In this document: positions 11,299 through 22,725 of the stretch, one piece after another
Layout: each line of letters opens with the position of its first letter
Numbering within the stretch: position 1 is the first letter of the stretch
NCBI GenBank assembly: GCA_003999685.1
Contig: CP021223.1
Location: 1,798,001-1,862,000 of the forward strand
From: Taiwanofungus camphoratus
Lineage: Eukaryota; Basidiomycota; Agaricomycetes; Polyporales; Taiwanofungaceae
Reading direction: 5' to 3'
DNA length: 64,000 bases
Made by a program: the position numbers and the translations under genes
Notes under the pieces: generated by a model
What the model was told of the DNA's origin: nothing
The model's input: the letters and a program-made list of their open reading frames with translations, nothing else
Databases searched by the model: none

Positions 11299-12049
11299 AT
11301 GTCCGGAGCAGCAGCGTCCGCCGGAGCGTCCAAGTTCCAAGCGTTCATGAACCACCCCGCAGGTGCGCCTGAGCCGTTTCAGCAGGCGAGGATCGGCGTC
11401 TGACCAAAGCGTCCGGTGTGTACTGTCCCCGTTGACTCCTCCAGGGCCGAAAACCGTCTTCTTCTGGGCGCCGCTCATGAAATGGTGTCTCGTCGCCGCT
11501 GGCGTGAAGGACCTCTCGCGACCCGCTGAGAAGCTCAGCGTGTCGCAAAACCTCGGTATGTCGCGGGCTGCATCGTACAGCCTGTTGACTCTATCTGTTT
11601 TTATGCTCTTTCCTCTGACTCCATTTGTGGCGCCGTATGGATTGTAATTATGGGTCCCCGGGTTTGCGATGGCGCTCTGCGTGGTTTCAGCGCTCACTGC
11701 CACCGGCTTCATCTGGGTGCGATATTCCATGGTCATCACGCCCGTCAACTACAGTCTTGCAGCAGTACGTTAGCTTTTCCCGCATCATCACATTCCACTC
11801 CATTGACATCCCAATCTCAGGTCAACATGTTCGTAGGCGCGACAGGCCTCGGACAGCTTGCGCGGATCTGGCAGTACGTGTCTGCCGCATGTCAAGCTGT
11901 TGATGACTCCTTATTTTTCTCCTTCTTCTCCGCTCGCGATTGATAGCTACCAACGCACACATGAGGATCCCGTTGTTGCCATATTTGGATCGCCTTCAGA
12001 GGCTGGACCTACTACCCAAAAGGCAGGGTCTACTACATCGTCGGCATAA
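11299..12049 (+). CDS. MPC2: Mitochondrial pyruvate carrier subunit (MPC2 type)
   Basis: Five exons (11299-11362, 11445-11555, 11691-11764, 11821-11873, 11947-12049) join in phase into 134 aa. The protein reads MSGAAASAGASKFQAFMNHP, GPKTVFFWAPLMKWCLVAAG, then KDLSRPAEKLSVSQNLAL, ATGFIWVRYSMVITPVNYSL and AAVNMFVGATGLGQLARIWH. These are the MPC family hallmarks: a FFWAPLMKW first helix, a KLSxxQNL loop, a WxRYSxVITPxNY second helix and a third helix. MPC2 pairs with MPC1 in the inner mitochondrial membrane to import pyruvate for the TCA cycle. The length equals that of known MPC2 proteins. The short polar C-terminus (THEDPVVAIFGSP...) is variable in the family. No defect seen. Confidence 0.95.
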
Positions 12050-13649
12050 GCATGATGATCAGTTCTTGATCTTGTGGATCTTCCGGTGTTCAGATTATCG
12101 TAGACCTTTTTCTATATCTATGGCAAGTGTACGGCTTATACAAGACTGTCTTGGACTATATCTCTATTTCATAACAATTGAGAGCCACGAATCGGTCCTG
12201 ATCTCAATCAATGCCGATGTCCGATGGTGCTTGGTCCAAGACACATTCTAACTTTACTGTTGATCAATGCCAGTCGTGGCGTTCTGTCCAGTGGTTATTA
12301 AAAGTCGTGCTTCGTCATTGGTGTGCATTCAGAAGGACCCAGCTGTTGCGCACTTTGCTACCATACAACTTCGGTGGCGCAGAGTCGGGGCCCTATATGC
12401 AACGCATCGGTCATGTAACCCGGGTGAGATTCGGTTCGATGCCTCGATGGTTGTACCGGGATAGACGACGTCTTGTAGAAGAGATTCGCGCCATGGATAA
12501 TCAACTAGAAAGGGACCCGGAATAGCCACACCGGAGGTTGTACACTCGTAGTACTAGCTTATGGATCCTACATGGGCAAGTGACGCCCCTGCGAGTGCCA
12601 TGGCAAGGAAGATGAACCTCATTAATATGATGGTTGATGCAGAACCGAATCCGCTGAGGGACAGGAAGTAGGGCCACCTCTAGAGCTAGTATTTCGCACT
12701 GGTCGCGGATGTTCAGATAGGTCGTCGTGATTGCCCCCAGATGGCCTCGAAAGCTTGAGTGCCTCCCGTCTTCCAGTCTTGAAGAAGCTGACAGGACTGG
12801 GCGCTCGCCTTGGCCAAATGGGACCACGGACAGATAACCGAATGCATACTAGATACAGGTTGTCATACAGCGCCGGAACGGTTGCAGAATCGTAACTTCG
12901 GCACACGGCTCGTGCAGAAGACGGACAGCACACGGCTGTACACACATATCAGTCCAGCGGTGCATGAAATGCGTAAAATATATTTCCAGACAATCTTATT
13001 GCAGTCTGTCTCCTCCAAAGTGATCAGTGTGACAGAGGCAGCGGTGATAAGGAATTGGCACAGAGTGTGGAGTCGGTGGAAACGAATGTCAAGTTTGCAG
13101 TGCCATCGGAAGCGGACATACTACTTATTAGTCCAACTACCCCGAGAATCGGACAGCGCGCCGCCTCGACGATGACCAGTGACCTCGGGACAGCGCGTTG
13201 AACACCGAGATGCGGCCCTTCGTGCATGATGCCCATAATATGAATACATTATCCTTGGCCCACCACGCTTCGCCTACGGTTATATAGGTGATACAAGTGA
13301 ACAGCAAATCAACATATCGTAGAAATGATGAACAGCGTCGAAAGCTTGGAGCAACATTACAAGGACAGCAGGATCAGGATTCTGGATGAAAACAAAACAA
13401 TGGCTGAGGTATGAACCAGTACAAACACAGCTCATGCAGGCGCACACATTGGAGACATGACAAGGAGAAAAGAACATATGCATGTATATCCGCTCGCAGC
13501 TACGGCAGCTACGGTCAAACATACTGCACCCGCCCGCGAATCCTGCTGATGAATTACACTTGATGCGCACTGTCGTAGGGTCATAACTGACAACAACGAC
13601 GACAATAGTAGAAAGACAATTACCAGCGATAACACGCGCGAGCAACCAC
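12050..13649. other. Intergenic, about 1.6 kb, no confident gene
   Basis: The left end is the 3' region of MPC2. Open frames at 12501-12945 (-), 12810-13175 (+) and 13024-13236 (-) lack recognisable domains, and exon joining gave nothing convincing. A decayed gene on the minus strand cannot be excluded. Confidence 0.4.
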
Positions 13650-13901
13650 TCAAGGAGTGGGAGCGAGGAGGGTGACGCCCGCGCATGCAGCAGAGCAGGT
13701 CCCCAGTGCTGCATTGCAGGCCAAGATGGTTGCAGGGGCCAAGGGACCAGCGACGACGGTGCCGAACTGGAAGCCAGCAGCGGCATAGCACGCCACGGCC
13801 ACGGTGTTACAGCCCGTCTGGCACAAGCCGTAGGCTATGGGGCCGGCGTTGACGAGCGACACTCCTGCGAGTGCGAGGGATGAAAGGAGGAAGAACTTCA
13901 T
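13650..13901 (-). CDS. Small secreted six-cysteine protein
   Basis: Uninterrupted 83-aa gene starting MKFFLLSSLALAGVSLVNAG. Residues 1-19 are a clear secretion signal ending in a VNA-G cleavage context. The mature ~64 residues carry six cysteines at 27, 31, 38, 62, 69 and 73 in a mirror-symmetric pattern, CX3CX6C then CX6CX3C, separated by a hydrophobic Gly/Ala-rich stretch (YAAAGFQFGTVVAG). Similar short proteins ending LLAPTP are widespread in fungi, but their role is unknown; antimicrobial, surface or effector-like functions have been suggested for small cysteine-rich proteins in general. It does not have the eight-cysteine pattern of hydrophobins. A TATA box lies about 70 bp upstream of the ATG. 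Confidence 0.85.
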   Translation of the reverse strand: MKFFLLSSLALAGVSLVNAGPIAYGLCQTGCNTVAVACYAAAGFQFGTVVAGPLAPATILACNAALGTCSAACAGVTLLAPTP

Positions 13902-13967
13902 TGTGAGGAGTCGGTTGATGATGGTATCTGGAAAGTAGTGAAGGGGCGTATTGGGGCCCTATCGTCT

Positions 13968-13974
13968 TTTATAT
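13968..13974 (-). promoter_or_regulatory. TATA box of the six-cysteine protein gene
   Basis: TATAAAA on the minus strand about 70 bp before the ATG at 13901, suggesting a regulated, potentially strong promoter. Confidence 0.6.
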
Positions 13975-13980
13975 GCTGGG

Positions 13981-14711
13981 CGCCGCCCACCGACGCACAC
14001 AAGAGGTGCGTGCCGCACGCTAGACGCCCGAAAACCGAGGACCTGCGCGCTCATCTGGCTGTGGCTGCGGACACGATAAGTAAGTAGTCCGTCTCTGCTC
14101 CTGTATGGATCATGTAGCATGCCCCAGAGCACAACAATCCCAATGCCACAGCGAGGCGCATGTACCAACTACACGGGCTAGAGCCAGTGGTCAATTGCCA
14201 GTCGTTGGTATGTATGTACCTACAGGGGCGGAGGGCACAGCTTGCATCCAAGGGGAGAAGGACTTATAGACGAGGCGAGGATACAGCGTGGGGCTAGACC
14301 GTGTTGAAGTAAACCGCATACCGTTAATAAGGTTGGGCGGAGGCTAGGAGCTCCGTCGCGTGAGAGACATCAGATTTTAGACACAGATGAGTGGCAGTCT
14401 ACACCCTTGCATCTGCGCAGACTGTTCGCTGATGTCCGACACCGCAGATATTGTGACAACCTATAGACTCTAAGATCGACCTGCTGATGAGCAGGACGAC
14501 ATGGAAGAGAGGGTTTACCTACATTGCTATCTACTTGTTGATGTTGCGTTGTAGGTTGGTCCAAGTGATAATAAAACAAAATTGGTGAAGGAACTGATTC
14601 ACAACCGGTGATGCGCGGCGAGGTGCAACAACAGACTCCAAATTTGGTCCCCATCACGTAATTCGTCCTCATTTACAGCTACACACAGGCGGCACAGTGC
14701 ATCACTCCGGT
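13981..14711. other. Intergenic, no gene recognised
   Basis: Upstream DNA of the six-cysteine protein gene. No open frame here has a recognisable domain. Confidence 0.45.
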
Positions 14712-15261
14712 GTAATTTGACATCATCTCATTGACTCTGTGCATTTCTACAGCTTGATAAGTGTTGTTGTAATGGTGGTGACTCAGGTGTCATTCTCCTT
14801 AGTCACCTTTCTGGTACCAAAATTGGATAACTTGACTAGTCAAATTTCTTGCAACTTGGTGGATGGAGCAGTCAGCCATACACCAGTCAACCTGTAGTTA
14901 GCTTGTGTGACTGGTACATTACTGCCCTGCAACTCTTGCATTGACATTGACTCTGCTCAGGCTTTTTCACAGTGTCCTGTCTACACTGCCACACCTCAAC
15001 TGCATGATGACACTATCATGTTCATGGTTGCTGATGCAGAGAAGGAATGTCTTCTCATCAGTACTCAATATTCATCTCTGGCATTGTGCTTCAAGGAAAA
15101 GCTTCCAAGGGAACTCCTTCATCAAGCTGGTGTCGCAGAAATTGGTCTTTTGCCTACAACTGCCTGGGAAGAAACTATAATTTCATGGTCATCAGAAGCA
15201 GTCAAAAATTACAAGTCTCAAAGGATGTGCAGTATAGAAGATATTGTAAATGATGGTTCAT
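14712..15261. other. CpG-depleted tract, probably old methylated repeat DNA
   Basis: Over about 550 bp I find a single CG dinucleotide, while TG and CA are abundant and flanking genes are rich in CG. This is the footprint left by cytosine methylation and deamination in fungal repeats. A 166-codon plus-strand frame (14907-15407) lies partly inside, but it has no domain and runs on into another gene's antisense, so it is likely chance. Confidence 0.5.
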
Positions 15262-15294
15262 TCGAATGGGTATCCAAGCCACCTGTGGAGGTTT

Positions 15295-15833
15295 CTAGTA
15301 GGTTGTTCCAAGCGCTCCGGCCCTCGTGCCTACTCCCGCGCCCGTTGGCCCGACACCACCACCAAGTCCTCCTGTCCCCAAACCCGCTCCTGTGCCCATG
15401 CCCATAGTACCCATGCCTGTGCCTGCTCCCGTCCCTGCACCTGTGCCCGCCCCGGCCCCCAGCCCAGCCCTCCTACGGCCAAACCCGAAGCCTCTCCTCC
15501 CTGTAGTTGTCCCTGTGCCTACTCCCGCACCCGTACCCGCCGTTGTCCTACCGCCCCCGTATGGCCCGCATCCACCGCAGAAGCCGCAGCACAGAATGCC
15601 CACCACGAGCTGGCTCGGCTGTCAGACAAAGATCGCGCTCCCAGTGAATCCGATACTCACGGCGGTGATGCCCCCAACGATGAGTTCGACGAGGCCGACA
15701 ACTGCGGAAACGATGGTGTTGATAACACCAGCAATAACTGAGAAGACGACGCCCTGATCGCGAGAATGTGGGTCAGTCTCTTGCCCGATCATGCATCGCT
15801 ACTGAATCTCAGGCCGAAATGGTATCCTACCAT
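15295..15833 (-). CDS. Small hydrophobic protein with Gly/Ala/Thr-rich tail, unknown function
   Basis: Best model has three exons: 15833-15831 (the ATG alone), 15753-15661 and 15618-15295, giving 139 aa in phase. The N-terminal ~35 residues form one hydrophobic, amphipathic-looking segment (MGVVFSVIAGVINTIVSAVV, then GLVELIVGGITA). It is followed by VVGILCCGFCGGCG, with closely spaced cysteines, and then a long Gly-Ala-Thr-Arg repeat region. The start fits a large group of short uncharacterised basidiomycete proteins beginning MGxxFSxI with repeated I-A-I motifs. An alternative start is the in-frame ATG at about 15792 if the first intron is not used. The low-complexity tail could be shorter in reality. 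Membrane association is inferred. Confidence 0.6.
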
Positions 15834-15936
15834 GGTGATTATCTTTTTGTCAAATTTACGTTCAGTGAGATTCAGTGAGAACTGAGATTATGTTGGGGAT
15901 GTTTCGAGGACGCCCTTGCGTGAGGAAGTATCAGCA

Positions 15937-15943
15937 TTTATAC
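15937..15943 (-). promoter_or_regulatory. TATA box of the small hydrophobic protein gene
   Basis: TATAAAT on the minus strand about 105 bp upstream of the proposed ATG at 15833. Supports the upstream start choice. Confidence 0.5.
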
Positions 15944-16623
15944 CTGTTCCTCAGCCATCCACCCACCCGCGATCCATGGGATAGCACACATCTCATCGCA
16001 TTTCGTGATGTCATGAATACGGTGCTTAAGCCTCCTAGATGATGTAGGTAGACGTCCGCACTTGATTTCCTTGTGGGGAACTAGGGAGCAATGCTCCACC
16101 TTTGATCTGAACGGGGACTTGGATATCCGCATGCCATTTACGACTCCGCAATTACGACTCAGGCCTTCTCAACCAGCCAAGTCTAGTGGATCATCCGACA
16201 GAGCTTCATTCGTCAACTAACATGCCCTGATGTCATGTTGTGCCGCTTCCTCTTCTAAGACGGTATCGAGTCACAGTGAGAGCGCTGCCTGCCATCTGTC
16301 GGGACAATATTGCACTATACCAGAGGTAACGTGTGGAATTGTAAAGTGGGTGGTACACGACGCAAGCGTCCATTACAGCAAAACGATGGGGAAAATGAAC
16401 CCTGAACATGAACAACGAAAGTACTGGCCCAGCTGCAAGGTATCCAGCGTCAATTAAGACCGACGTCCGCGGTAAGGTGTATGATACAATATGAGCGGAT
16501 GTTGAGAGGTGAGGGGATCGCAGTCGAGTCCGTGTACGTTAGGAAGTTGGAATGGATGACACCAACGGTCATACACAAACGATATCCTCTGCAAATCAAG
16601 GAATGACGGGGAAAGGGTCTATG
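15944..16623. other. Intergenic, no gene recognised
   Basis: Short frames only. It separates the small hydrophobic protein promoter from the 3' end of the GT61 gene. Confidence 0.45.
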
Positions 16624-18443
16624 TCATGGCAATCTCCCAGCAATGCGATCTTCAATAATCTGGGTGACGGCAGGAGGATATACAGGTATCTGTGTGCCTT
16701 GGAATCCTTCTGGATAGCTCGGCCACAGCATCTCCGGGTATGAATGATATCTGCAAGATGCGTCAGTTTACGACAGAATAATTCAGTGCGAACCACAACT
16801 AAGAACGCGGAACAGACACGCACGTATCGTTCCAGATGGCAAAATGGCGCATACCCATGGCACGCGTCGTCCATTCATAGTCATGGGCAAAGCCACCAGG
16901 ATAGAATATCTCGATGACCGTCGAAACGGGCGTGACCGGCATCATGATCAGGTGCTTGACAGGATATGGAGCATCAGAGAATGGAAGCACGGGAAAAAAG
17001 GAGCGGAGTCACCGTAAGCCCATTGCCATGCACTCCGACCATAACCTTCCAGAGGGGTAATCAGACACTTTCGTGTTTCTTGAAACCGGACGCACTTACC
17101 GTGGTGCGCGCCGCCAGCGCCAGCTGTTCTTCCTTGCTCAATCGTTCGGCCTGAACAATGTTAAGCTCCCACCGGTGCGACGCGCACATCGCCGTCAGGG
17201 CGTTCACGAGCGCCTCATGATCACTATCAATGAGATGCCTGCGCGTCCCCTGTCTGCTTATGTACGTCACCACGATGTCTTGCGCTTTCGGCGAGTGCGC
17301 TGCGGCAGCCCAATCTGCAGGCACCTTCAGCTTTGGAGATGCAACCGCATCTGCTCTCACGCCCACGTCCATCATCTGCTCATCGACTCCTGCGAAGCGC
17401 AGCACACCGCGCCTCAGAGGCTCCCACCACCACTTCGTCAAGTTCCCCGCTCTCCGCATGTGCTCGAACGCCTCGCTGGCAATCCGCTGCGTCTGCGCAC
17501 CGCATACTTCTCCCCGGAATGCTGCGGAGCGGTCTGTCAAGAGCACCGTGTCAAAGTGCCATGCGCGTGCGTACTCGCCACCGGACGACGTTGCGTGGAT
17601 ACGATCCTCCCAATCGTCCTCGACTTCGACCGTCAGTGAGGGAAAGGCGGCACGGAGGAAGTAAGAGTTGAATCCCGGCTTGTCTCTCCACCCGCTCGCC
17701 GCGGCGTGTGTGAAGATCATCCGGTGCACCGGCGGAGCAGTGGTCACAGCGGCGGACGATGGGTCGACCACTGCGTTGAACGCACCAGACCAGAATGACC
17801 ATGCACCGAACATCAGTTCTGCACAAAAGTGGTAGTAATGATCCAGGAATTGTTGGGGTTCGTTCACCAGGAAGGTGTTCCCTCCCACGGACCACACGCG
17901 GTTCCTCGTTGATCTATCTCGGTCGCCACCCCAAAGACCGCGGGCTTGAGCGGGTGAGATGAAGTCCATGTTTTCAGATGTGGGCATACGGGCCGCGATA
18001 TTTTCTGGAGTGTTTTCAGCAGGGAGCCCGGTCGAGGTCATATACTGAGTGTCGGGGAAAGAGGAAGGGGGCTGCGACGAGACGATATATAACGTCCCAT
18101 TTGACATGTACAAGTTTCGAAAGAGCGTCCAGCCGGGGGCATGCGACAGGATGGTGGTTTCGGGAAATTCGTATGCGAGGTCGATTACAGCAGGGTCTGA
18201 CGCTTCAAACTGTTTCTGATCAATCTTCTCTGAAGACTCCCTGTGCTCATCACGTTCGAAGGGGGCGACAGCGGAGCGATTCAGTTCCTCTACTATGTGC
18301 GAACTGACCTGAGTGTTGACTATTATCGACCCCGAGAGATGGTCCGGAAACAGTCCTAACAAATTGGACGCCAGGTGCATGGACGTTGCGCCGAGGAGGA
18401 TGAGGACCACATCTCGCAAAGACCGTGTTCTCGGAAGGCCCAT
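16624..18443 (-). CDS. Glycosyltransferase family 61 (DUF563) protein
   Basis: Four exons (18443-17100, 17045-17013, 16954-16824, 16750-16624) give 544 aa. The start is the ATG at 18443; the open frame continues 30 bases upstream, but only from a TTG. Residues about 9-30 are a signal anchor, so a type II Golgi membrane protein is expected. The lumenal part shows FLDHYYHFCAELMFG, a long variable region, and near the C-terminus VMVGVHGNGLTHLIMMPVTP followed by VIEIFYPGGF. This VGVHGxGLTH block plus the aromatic DHYYHF block are typical of GT61 enzymes, which include EOGT-like N-acetylglucosaminyl- and plant xylosyltransferases. The substrate in fungi is mostly unknown. Four short regularly spliced exons and no lesions suggest a working gene. 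Confidence 0.88.
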
Positions 18444-18536
18444 TCTGAGGCAAGTGGTCGATCCGCGACTCAAGAGGGCTTTGTGGACAAGGACATTGAG
18501 AGGGGCTGGTTATTGGCCGCCGACGGCATTTCGCAT

Positions 18537-18543
18537 TTATACT
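18537..18543 (-). promoter_or_regulatory. TATA-like box of the GT61 gene
   Basis: TATAAAT on the minus strand about 95 bp upstream of the ATG at 18443. A CCAAT on the same strand lies between it and the start codon. Confidence 0.45.
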
Positions 18544-19755
18544 TAGAGGCGTAGACAGATTCTGTGGACAGTTACTCGATCAGGAAGGTGGGAGATCTTT
18601 TATCTGCGCGTGTGCAGGCCAAAATTTGTCTTGGCTCAGCGCTTATCTTTCGTGGAGATTGCTTTTCGGAGTACGAAGACATTGGGAACCCGCAAATGTA
18701 TTCATTCAAAAGAAAGTTCGGAGTTTGAATAATCATTCCCGGCATGATCGCACGTGAAAACCTCGTTGCAATTGCTTCGAGAAATTGATGGCCCTCTGTC
18801 AGCCTTGTCTACTACGCCCGCGTTTCTAACACATCGGATTGTTCTCGCCGTGTAAAACCTGGTCTATGTCATGGTCAGCGGAGATGAGATTCCTTGGATG
18901 TACATTCTAGACGATTCTGATGCAGACTTCTCGCTCGACCTTGGCCTGAACTCAATGTCGCGGTCTCGCGTTCAATTGGAAACCAAATAGATGATTCTAG
19001 TAGTCAGCCATGAGCTTTCCGTTACGGCCAGCAGATGCCGGATGCTTCTCACGTAACATCTCGCCCCCATGCCCGCTTTGACGGTTGATAGGTTCAGGTC
19101 ATCATCAGTATTGTTGGCTCTCTGCCATCCTCCTCAAGCACACACATTCCGATTCCTGTGCATTGACGGATCACGTCAAGATCTTATTGCTTGACAGGTC
19201 TCGTAGCCGAGGGCATCTCTGAAAGCTTGCGGTGATTGGAATGGGCGGAGCGTCACGCCTCAATGATGTCGGTCCCAGGCGGCGGACTCCACGTGTAGGT
19301 CAACCTCATGGTCAAGGTGCTTTATTAAGTTCTATCAAGTCGAGCAGTATTCACCATTCCCACGTCAAATGTTCCAACATCACAAATGCTCAGAACTAGT
19401 ACGTATTTTAAGGAAACCGATCTAGTCCGAAACGTACTTCGGACCGGCGTATCCCTAGCTACCTTGAGGAGATTCGCACAAAGCCGGGGGTCCATACGGT
19501 GAAAATCACATTCAAAACGGACGGTGAGAACACTCGATCCAGCCTTATAACGACGATATATGTCAAAGAATAGATGAATTTATATAATATGATGATGGTT
19601 GAGTCAAAATTGAATGCATAAGATTGTATTTCTTACAAGGCTGCGGACAAACTGCTGTGGGTGCCATGTATATGGTCAAGAATTTGCCTTCTGGCATAGT
19701 AAGCTGCATGGCGAAACAGCTGTCGGCAACGACAAGTCGCACGCCAGCAAGGTGC
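18544..19755. other. Intergenic, about 1.2 kb, no gene recognised
   Basis: Upstream DNA of the GT61 gene and downstream DNA of the transcription factor gene. Nothing recognisable was found on either strand. Confidence 0.45.
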
Positions 19756-22725
19756 CTAAGTTTCAGGAAAGAAACCAAGCAAGATCTCCGACTCGTCTTC
19801 TGAGTCCTCGATCGTGGTCCCATTGTCTCCCATTTCCGCCTGCCACTTCTTGATCCGGTAGTTGATGAGCTCGTCCAAGAAGAGCGTGGGCTCGTGTCCT
19901 CCCCTGCGCAGAAAATTGCGGATGTGTCTCTCCCACTTCTTCATCAGACGGAACTTCGCATCCCCGTGGACTAGGAACGTCGTTCCGGGGCAGAACGGCG
20001 GCAAACGCTCCTGGTATGCCAAGATAGCAACCTGCGCGATCCAGTAATATGGCAAGGCTTGGATCATGAACCGAGGTTCCTGGTCTGAATATAGTGGCGT
20101 CTCCGGCGAGTTTAGCCAACTGTGCAGCCAATGATGCAACACGATCTGAAGCGCTACTATTTTTTCATCACTGATATAATTGACATTGACTTGCTGGATA
20201 GCGGCAGCTTGGCTTCCGAGCTCTGGTAATCGAGCTTCCAGGAACTCTTCGAAAAAGTGGCGCAGGATGGCATGAATGACAACGAAATGCCCACATGGAT
20301 TCAGTACAAGCGGAGGGGACAGTTGGTCTTGACTAGCAAACTTGTCATACGTATCTCGAAGGCGGGGTCCGCAAAGACGATCAGAGAGCGAACCGTAGGG
20401 AGAGGGCTTTTGTAGAATCGCCAACCATTCGATCTCCGAGGCGGCTGTCCACAACGCATCCTCGCACGGAAGACACAAATCGAATTCCGACGTCAGATAT
20501 GTGGGGCGCAGATTGTAGTAGATGCAGTGACAGCAGTCGTGCAGGTACGATACAGCCAGTGCCCTGAGATTGGCATACGGATAAGAATGAATAATATGGT
20601 GACGGTCATTGTCTCTCACCGCTTTGCTGTCTCATGTATTGTCCACTCTCGCCAAGCGCCGCTCGCAGAGGACGATTCAATGGCTGTGGGAGAAACCCAA
20701 CACATAGTCTGCTCTGCAAAGCCGTTCATTCGAAGCATCTGTGGTGGGGCGTCTTTAAGTTTCTGGTATTGGAAACTTATCAAATTTGCCCACCATAGTC
20801 AACATGCCATGATAAACAGTTGAGAAAGCGCGCTGTTCGGGATTATGATGAAACAATCCGAGAGTTTGAAGGAGATCTACTGCCAAGGCAAGATTTATTT
20901 GATGCTGCCAATCCGTCGGATTCTTCGCCTTGAAAGGAAAACGACCGGGTCAGCACAGATCGTTTTGACCGGTGGAATGAGACAAGCTTACAAATTCCAC
21001 AACCAGCTCGTCTCTCGCCTGAGCAAGAATGGAATCGATATAATTTATAGCGGTACGAGTTTTCATGTATAGTGCACCGCACGCTCGCATGGCAGTCAGA
21101 AGAATCGGAGGCTTCCCATCGCGTTCGAAGGTCGGGGCGTGTATGATTGGCATATTGGGAAGATAAGCCGAGAAGAAGAGAGAGACTGGTTATCAGGAGA
21201 CGGATAACGTGATCACGACAAATGCATATTCCTCAGTGAGACGTGTCAGCTAGATACATGATAAATAACGTACGATAAGTGTCTAGCTCCAAGGCGGAAG
21301 GTCCAATCGCCGCATTCGGTGTCACATCCAACGTAGATTGAGCTTCTGGCACTGGCTTGCTAGCTTCAGTGGGCCTGGGACTGTTACTGACAGTGAGCAC
21401 CGTCCTGGGACTTGATGTCAATTGCCGGTGCAAATCAAAGAAGTCGGTGGGGAACAAGAAGCTGGGTTCGGGTGAAGGTAGACTTCCTTTAGTCCCTCTT
21501 CTGTCTGCAGTCATTCTCGCTGGTCCATTGGGATAGTGAATGCTAACCCCGCCAAACGACGATGGTTGTTGACCCGGAGTGCCGTAGAAGAGATCACCGA
21601 AAAGGTTGTCAAATACTTCATTCGAGAACAGCTCATCGGCATGACTCCGACTCGTAGCAGGTGATGTTTGATCGATTCGCGCGAACATTGAACTGCTGTC
21701 AATGAAGAAATTGGGCTGATCCGACGAGAAAAGTGGGAACGACGAGGACAAGGGAATATCTCCTGCAAAGGCATCGCCGCGAAGGGTCGGTAACTGTAGG
21801 AGATCCGATGAGTGCGTCCTCACAGACTGTGACCGCGAATGTTCTGAATCGGATGAAGGATTCAGTATCGGCACTGCGGCCAACGCAGGCGTTGCGTCGC
21901 TCGCTGCTTCCGTCCGACATTGACTTCCTTTTCTGGGTTCGACAGAATGACCTGTGATATACACACAGTCACGTCGACGAGATTTGCATTTTGAGCATGG
22001 ATGTTGCATGTCACATTTGACCTTGGATTCAGCACAGGCTTGGCATGCCTTTCGTCGAGAGCGACTCATGCTATCACTGCGTCGCACGAGCATCAGTCAC
22101 ATACGAACACGTAAAATGACAGCAGATATAGCATTCATCAATCCGTGAACGGTCGTACCCTTCCGTGTAGACCCGTTGATCGTATTGATTGAATGAACTA
22201 CGGTGTGTCTGGGTAGTACACTAGTAGAACGAAGTTACCGGTAACACGAAATGTTACCAGTAGAGGAGAGAGAAGACAGGTAGTGTAGGATGACCGTTAA
22301 GAGCGAGACTCACTGATCGCCACAGCTCCGTTTGTGCCTCGCTAGAAGGTCGCTTCGAGTGAATTGGGATTGGCATTTCTGGAAAATATCACCCGTATGT
22401 CAGCTGGGCCGTTACGCAAATGAAGGAACCCTACGTCGCATTCATACAGTCTTTCTCTCGTGTCTAGAGGTTATCCGATCATTAGAGTGACAACAATGAG
22501 CGGTAGGCAAACCCGAGACTCACGAGTATGCAAATGACGATTGAGATGCGTTGTACGAGTGAATTTGGCCGGACAGAGTGGGCACGACTTGGTTTGTGGT
22601 ACTGAGGGAGTGTTACCCTTGTGAGCACGCATCTTTGACACGCTGCCATCCTTCTTGAGCACGACGTTGTTCGTAGTGGACAATGAGCCTTCGGTGTTTA
22701 CTGCTTCCGCAAAGCTGGTCGACAT
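19756..22725 (-). CDS. Transcription factor with C2H2 fingers, Zn2Cys6 cluster and fungal TF domain
   Basis: Eight exons (22725-22524, 22463-22435, 22378-22314, 22076-21274, 21185-20992, 20928-20794, 20738-20620, 20563-19756) join in phase to 784 aa. Residues about 48-68 form a C2H2 finger (CPLC...HLNRHLHTH) and about 76-96 a C2HC finger (CDKC...RHKRSC). They are followed directly by a Zn2Cys6 binuclear cluster (CX2CX6CX5CX2CX6C, RKACQACAESKVKCD) at about 108-135. A Ser/Pro-rich linker leads to a C-terminal fungal-specific regulatory domain with PNMPIIHAPTF, RACGALYMKTRTA, YLHDCCHCIYY and FDLCLPCEDALW. This architecture is known in nuclear regulators of fungal metabolism. Target genes cannot be told from sequence; the adjacent ankyrin gene is not an obvious partner. 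All junctions keep frame, so it is probably functional. Upstream codons of the first frame begin with TTG, hence the start at 22725. Confidence 0.92.

Noticed and set aside
12501-12945. Overlapping minus-strand frames that might form a gene
   Set aside because: No domain and no consistent splicing could be found; kept as unassigned.
14907-15407. 166-codon plus-strand frame
   Set aside because: It lies partly in a CpG-depleted tract and partly antisense to the Gly-rich exon, with no domain.
15326-15757. Pro-rich plus-strand frame (PAPVPAPVPAP...)
   Set aside because: It is the complement of the Gly/Ala-rich coding exon on the minus strand, which has splice sites and a TATA box to support it.
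18444-18473. Upstream extension of the GT61 frame by ten codons
   Set aside because: It would begin with TTG; the ATG at 18443 leads straight into the signal anchor.
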